Positions 6,224 to 6,685 of a DNA stretch of 6,685 bases are shown here, piece after piece. The stretch spans positions 1-6,685 of the forward strand of contig CANRZC010000128.1 in the NCBI GenBank assembly GCA_947644185.1, in the 5' to 3' direction. The notes under the pieces were generated by a model. That model searched no databases. It was not told the DNA's origin and worked only from the letters and a program-made list of their open reading frames with translations. The first letter of the stretch is position 1. Each line of letters opens with the position of its first letter. The position numbers were made by a program, and so were the translations under genes. The DNA is from an uncultured Acetatifactor sp. Its GTDB lineage: Bacteria; Bacillota; Clostridia; Lachnospirales; Lachnospiraceae.

Positions 6224-6685
6224 TTATAAATCCAGCTCGTTAAAATCAATCCATAAATCCTCATAGATGCTGGCATTTACCTTGTCCTGAAAAGTGTAAG
6301 GTTTTGCTTTGAATCTGTCTTTTTCCAGGAAATACACATAAATAGATTTCTCTATAGGGTCAATAATCCAATACTCTTTTACCCCGGCATCTGCATAGAG
6401 ATTCAATTTACGGATATAGTCATGGCTGGCGGTGCTGGGGGAAACGATTTCTATGATCCAGTCAGGGGCACCAGTACATCCCCGGTCAGTCAGCTTGTTG
6501 GGGTCACAGATTACGCTTATGTCCGGTTCGACTATAGATCTGTCGTTGCCTGCGAACAGTTTGACGGCAAAGGGGGCGGGGTAGACCTCGCAAGGGCCTT
6601 TTTTAGAGCGGATATAGTTATAAATTGCATTATTAACCGAATTAAGTATTTTCTGGTGAATCCTGCTGGGCGCAGCCATATAATA
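6224..6685 (-). CDS. Uma2 family endonuclease-like protein, 5' end outside the window
   Basis: The visible 154 codons encode the C-terminal bulk of a second Uma2 (DUF820) protein. Although an ATG occurs at 6679, the open frame runs on through two Tyr codons to the window edge. The text YYMAAPSRIHQ matches the internal IYIMEAPSFVHQ of the first copy, so the true start and the ELIDG segment lie beyond the window. Counting from that internal Met, motifs are VEPDISVICD (50-59), APDWIIEIVSPST (71-83, with the canonical SPST), K91, and VKEYWIIDP (100-108). The likely nuclease residues D53, E77 and K91 are all present. It is a diverged relative of the first Uma2 gene in the same orientation and converges on the kinase operon. 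Function as a DNA nuclease is predicted from the family only. Confidence 0.88.
   Translation of the reverse strand, partial: YYMAAPSRIHQKILNSVNNAIYNYIRSKKGPCEVYPAPFAVKLFAGNDRSIVEPDISVICDPNKLTDRGCTGAPDWIIEIVSPSTASHDYIRKLNLYADAGVKEYWIIDPIEKSIYVYFLEKDRFKAKPYTFQDKVNASIYEDLWIDFNELDL

Noticed and set aside
6084..6266. 60-residue plus-strand frame starting MCHVYGYRF
   Set aside because: Its composition is atypical for a protein (rich in Cys, Arg, Tyr and His), it has no good ribosome site, and it runs into the 3' end of the convergent Uma2 gene. The frame starting at 6052 is better supported.
6679..6681. ATG at 6679 as the true start of the second Uma2
   Set aside because: The frame stays open to the window edge, and the Met aligns to an internal position (the YIMEAPS segment) of the first Uma2 protein, so the gene is only truncated by the window.

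Overview
The window looks like chromosomal DNA of a gut-type Clostridia bacterium, most likely a Lachnospiraceae (Blautia/Dorea/Enterocloster-like). The basis is a mid-range GC content, strong AGGAGG-type ribosome binding sites, and the style of the proteins: a MepA-like MATE pump, Uma2 nucleases with the 'EYWIIDP' signature, and an OmpR-type two-component pair. The taxonomic call is inference from protein style, because no rRNA or tRNA is present.

Layout. (1) 57-1385 (+): a complete MATE-family multidrug/cation efflux pump, with a short inverted repeat just upstream that may be an operator. (2) 2686-1408 (-): a two-gene operon of an XRE-type helix-turn-helix regulator followed 22 bp later by a Uma2-family PD-(D/E)XK nuclease-like protein. 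It converges on the MATE gene. (3) 2687-2846: a divergent promoter region. Two promoters facing away from each other can be aligned base for base, and both carry TCACATT at the same place in the -35/-10 spacer. (4) 2847-3917 (+): a cytoplasmic SGNH/GDSL hydrolase with an N-terminal GxDLY domain. (5) 3993-6008 (+): an OmpR-family response regulator and its HAMP sensor histidine kinase, tightly linked. (6) 6052-6208 (+): a short, apparently frameshifted remnant of a membrane or exported protein gene directly after the kinase. (7) 6685-6224 (-): a second Uma2-family protein, cut at its 5' end by the window edge.

How they may work together. The XRE protein probably regulates its own operon and, through the shared site, the divergent hydrolase gene. 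The two-component system may be read through from the hydrolase gene, since the gap is 75 bp without a convincing terminator, and has lost whatever full-length gene followed the kinase. The two Uma2 genes are in the same orientation on either side of the SGNH/two-component block. They are clearly related but diverged: the first has about six extra residues and a degraded SPST motif in the predicted active-site loop, and the second keeps the canonical motif.

Most of the window is ordinary accessory chromosome. The points most worth a second look are the XRE-Uma2 pair, in which the regulator is a separate gene and the nuclease has a non-HTH N-terminal extension; the matched divergent promoters; the altered Uma2 active-site loop; and the decayed gene after the kinase. 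I see no CRISPR array, tRNA, rRNA, transposase, integrase or phage gene.
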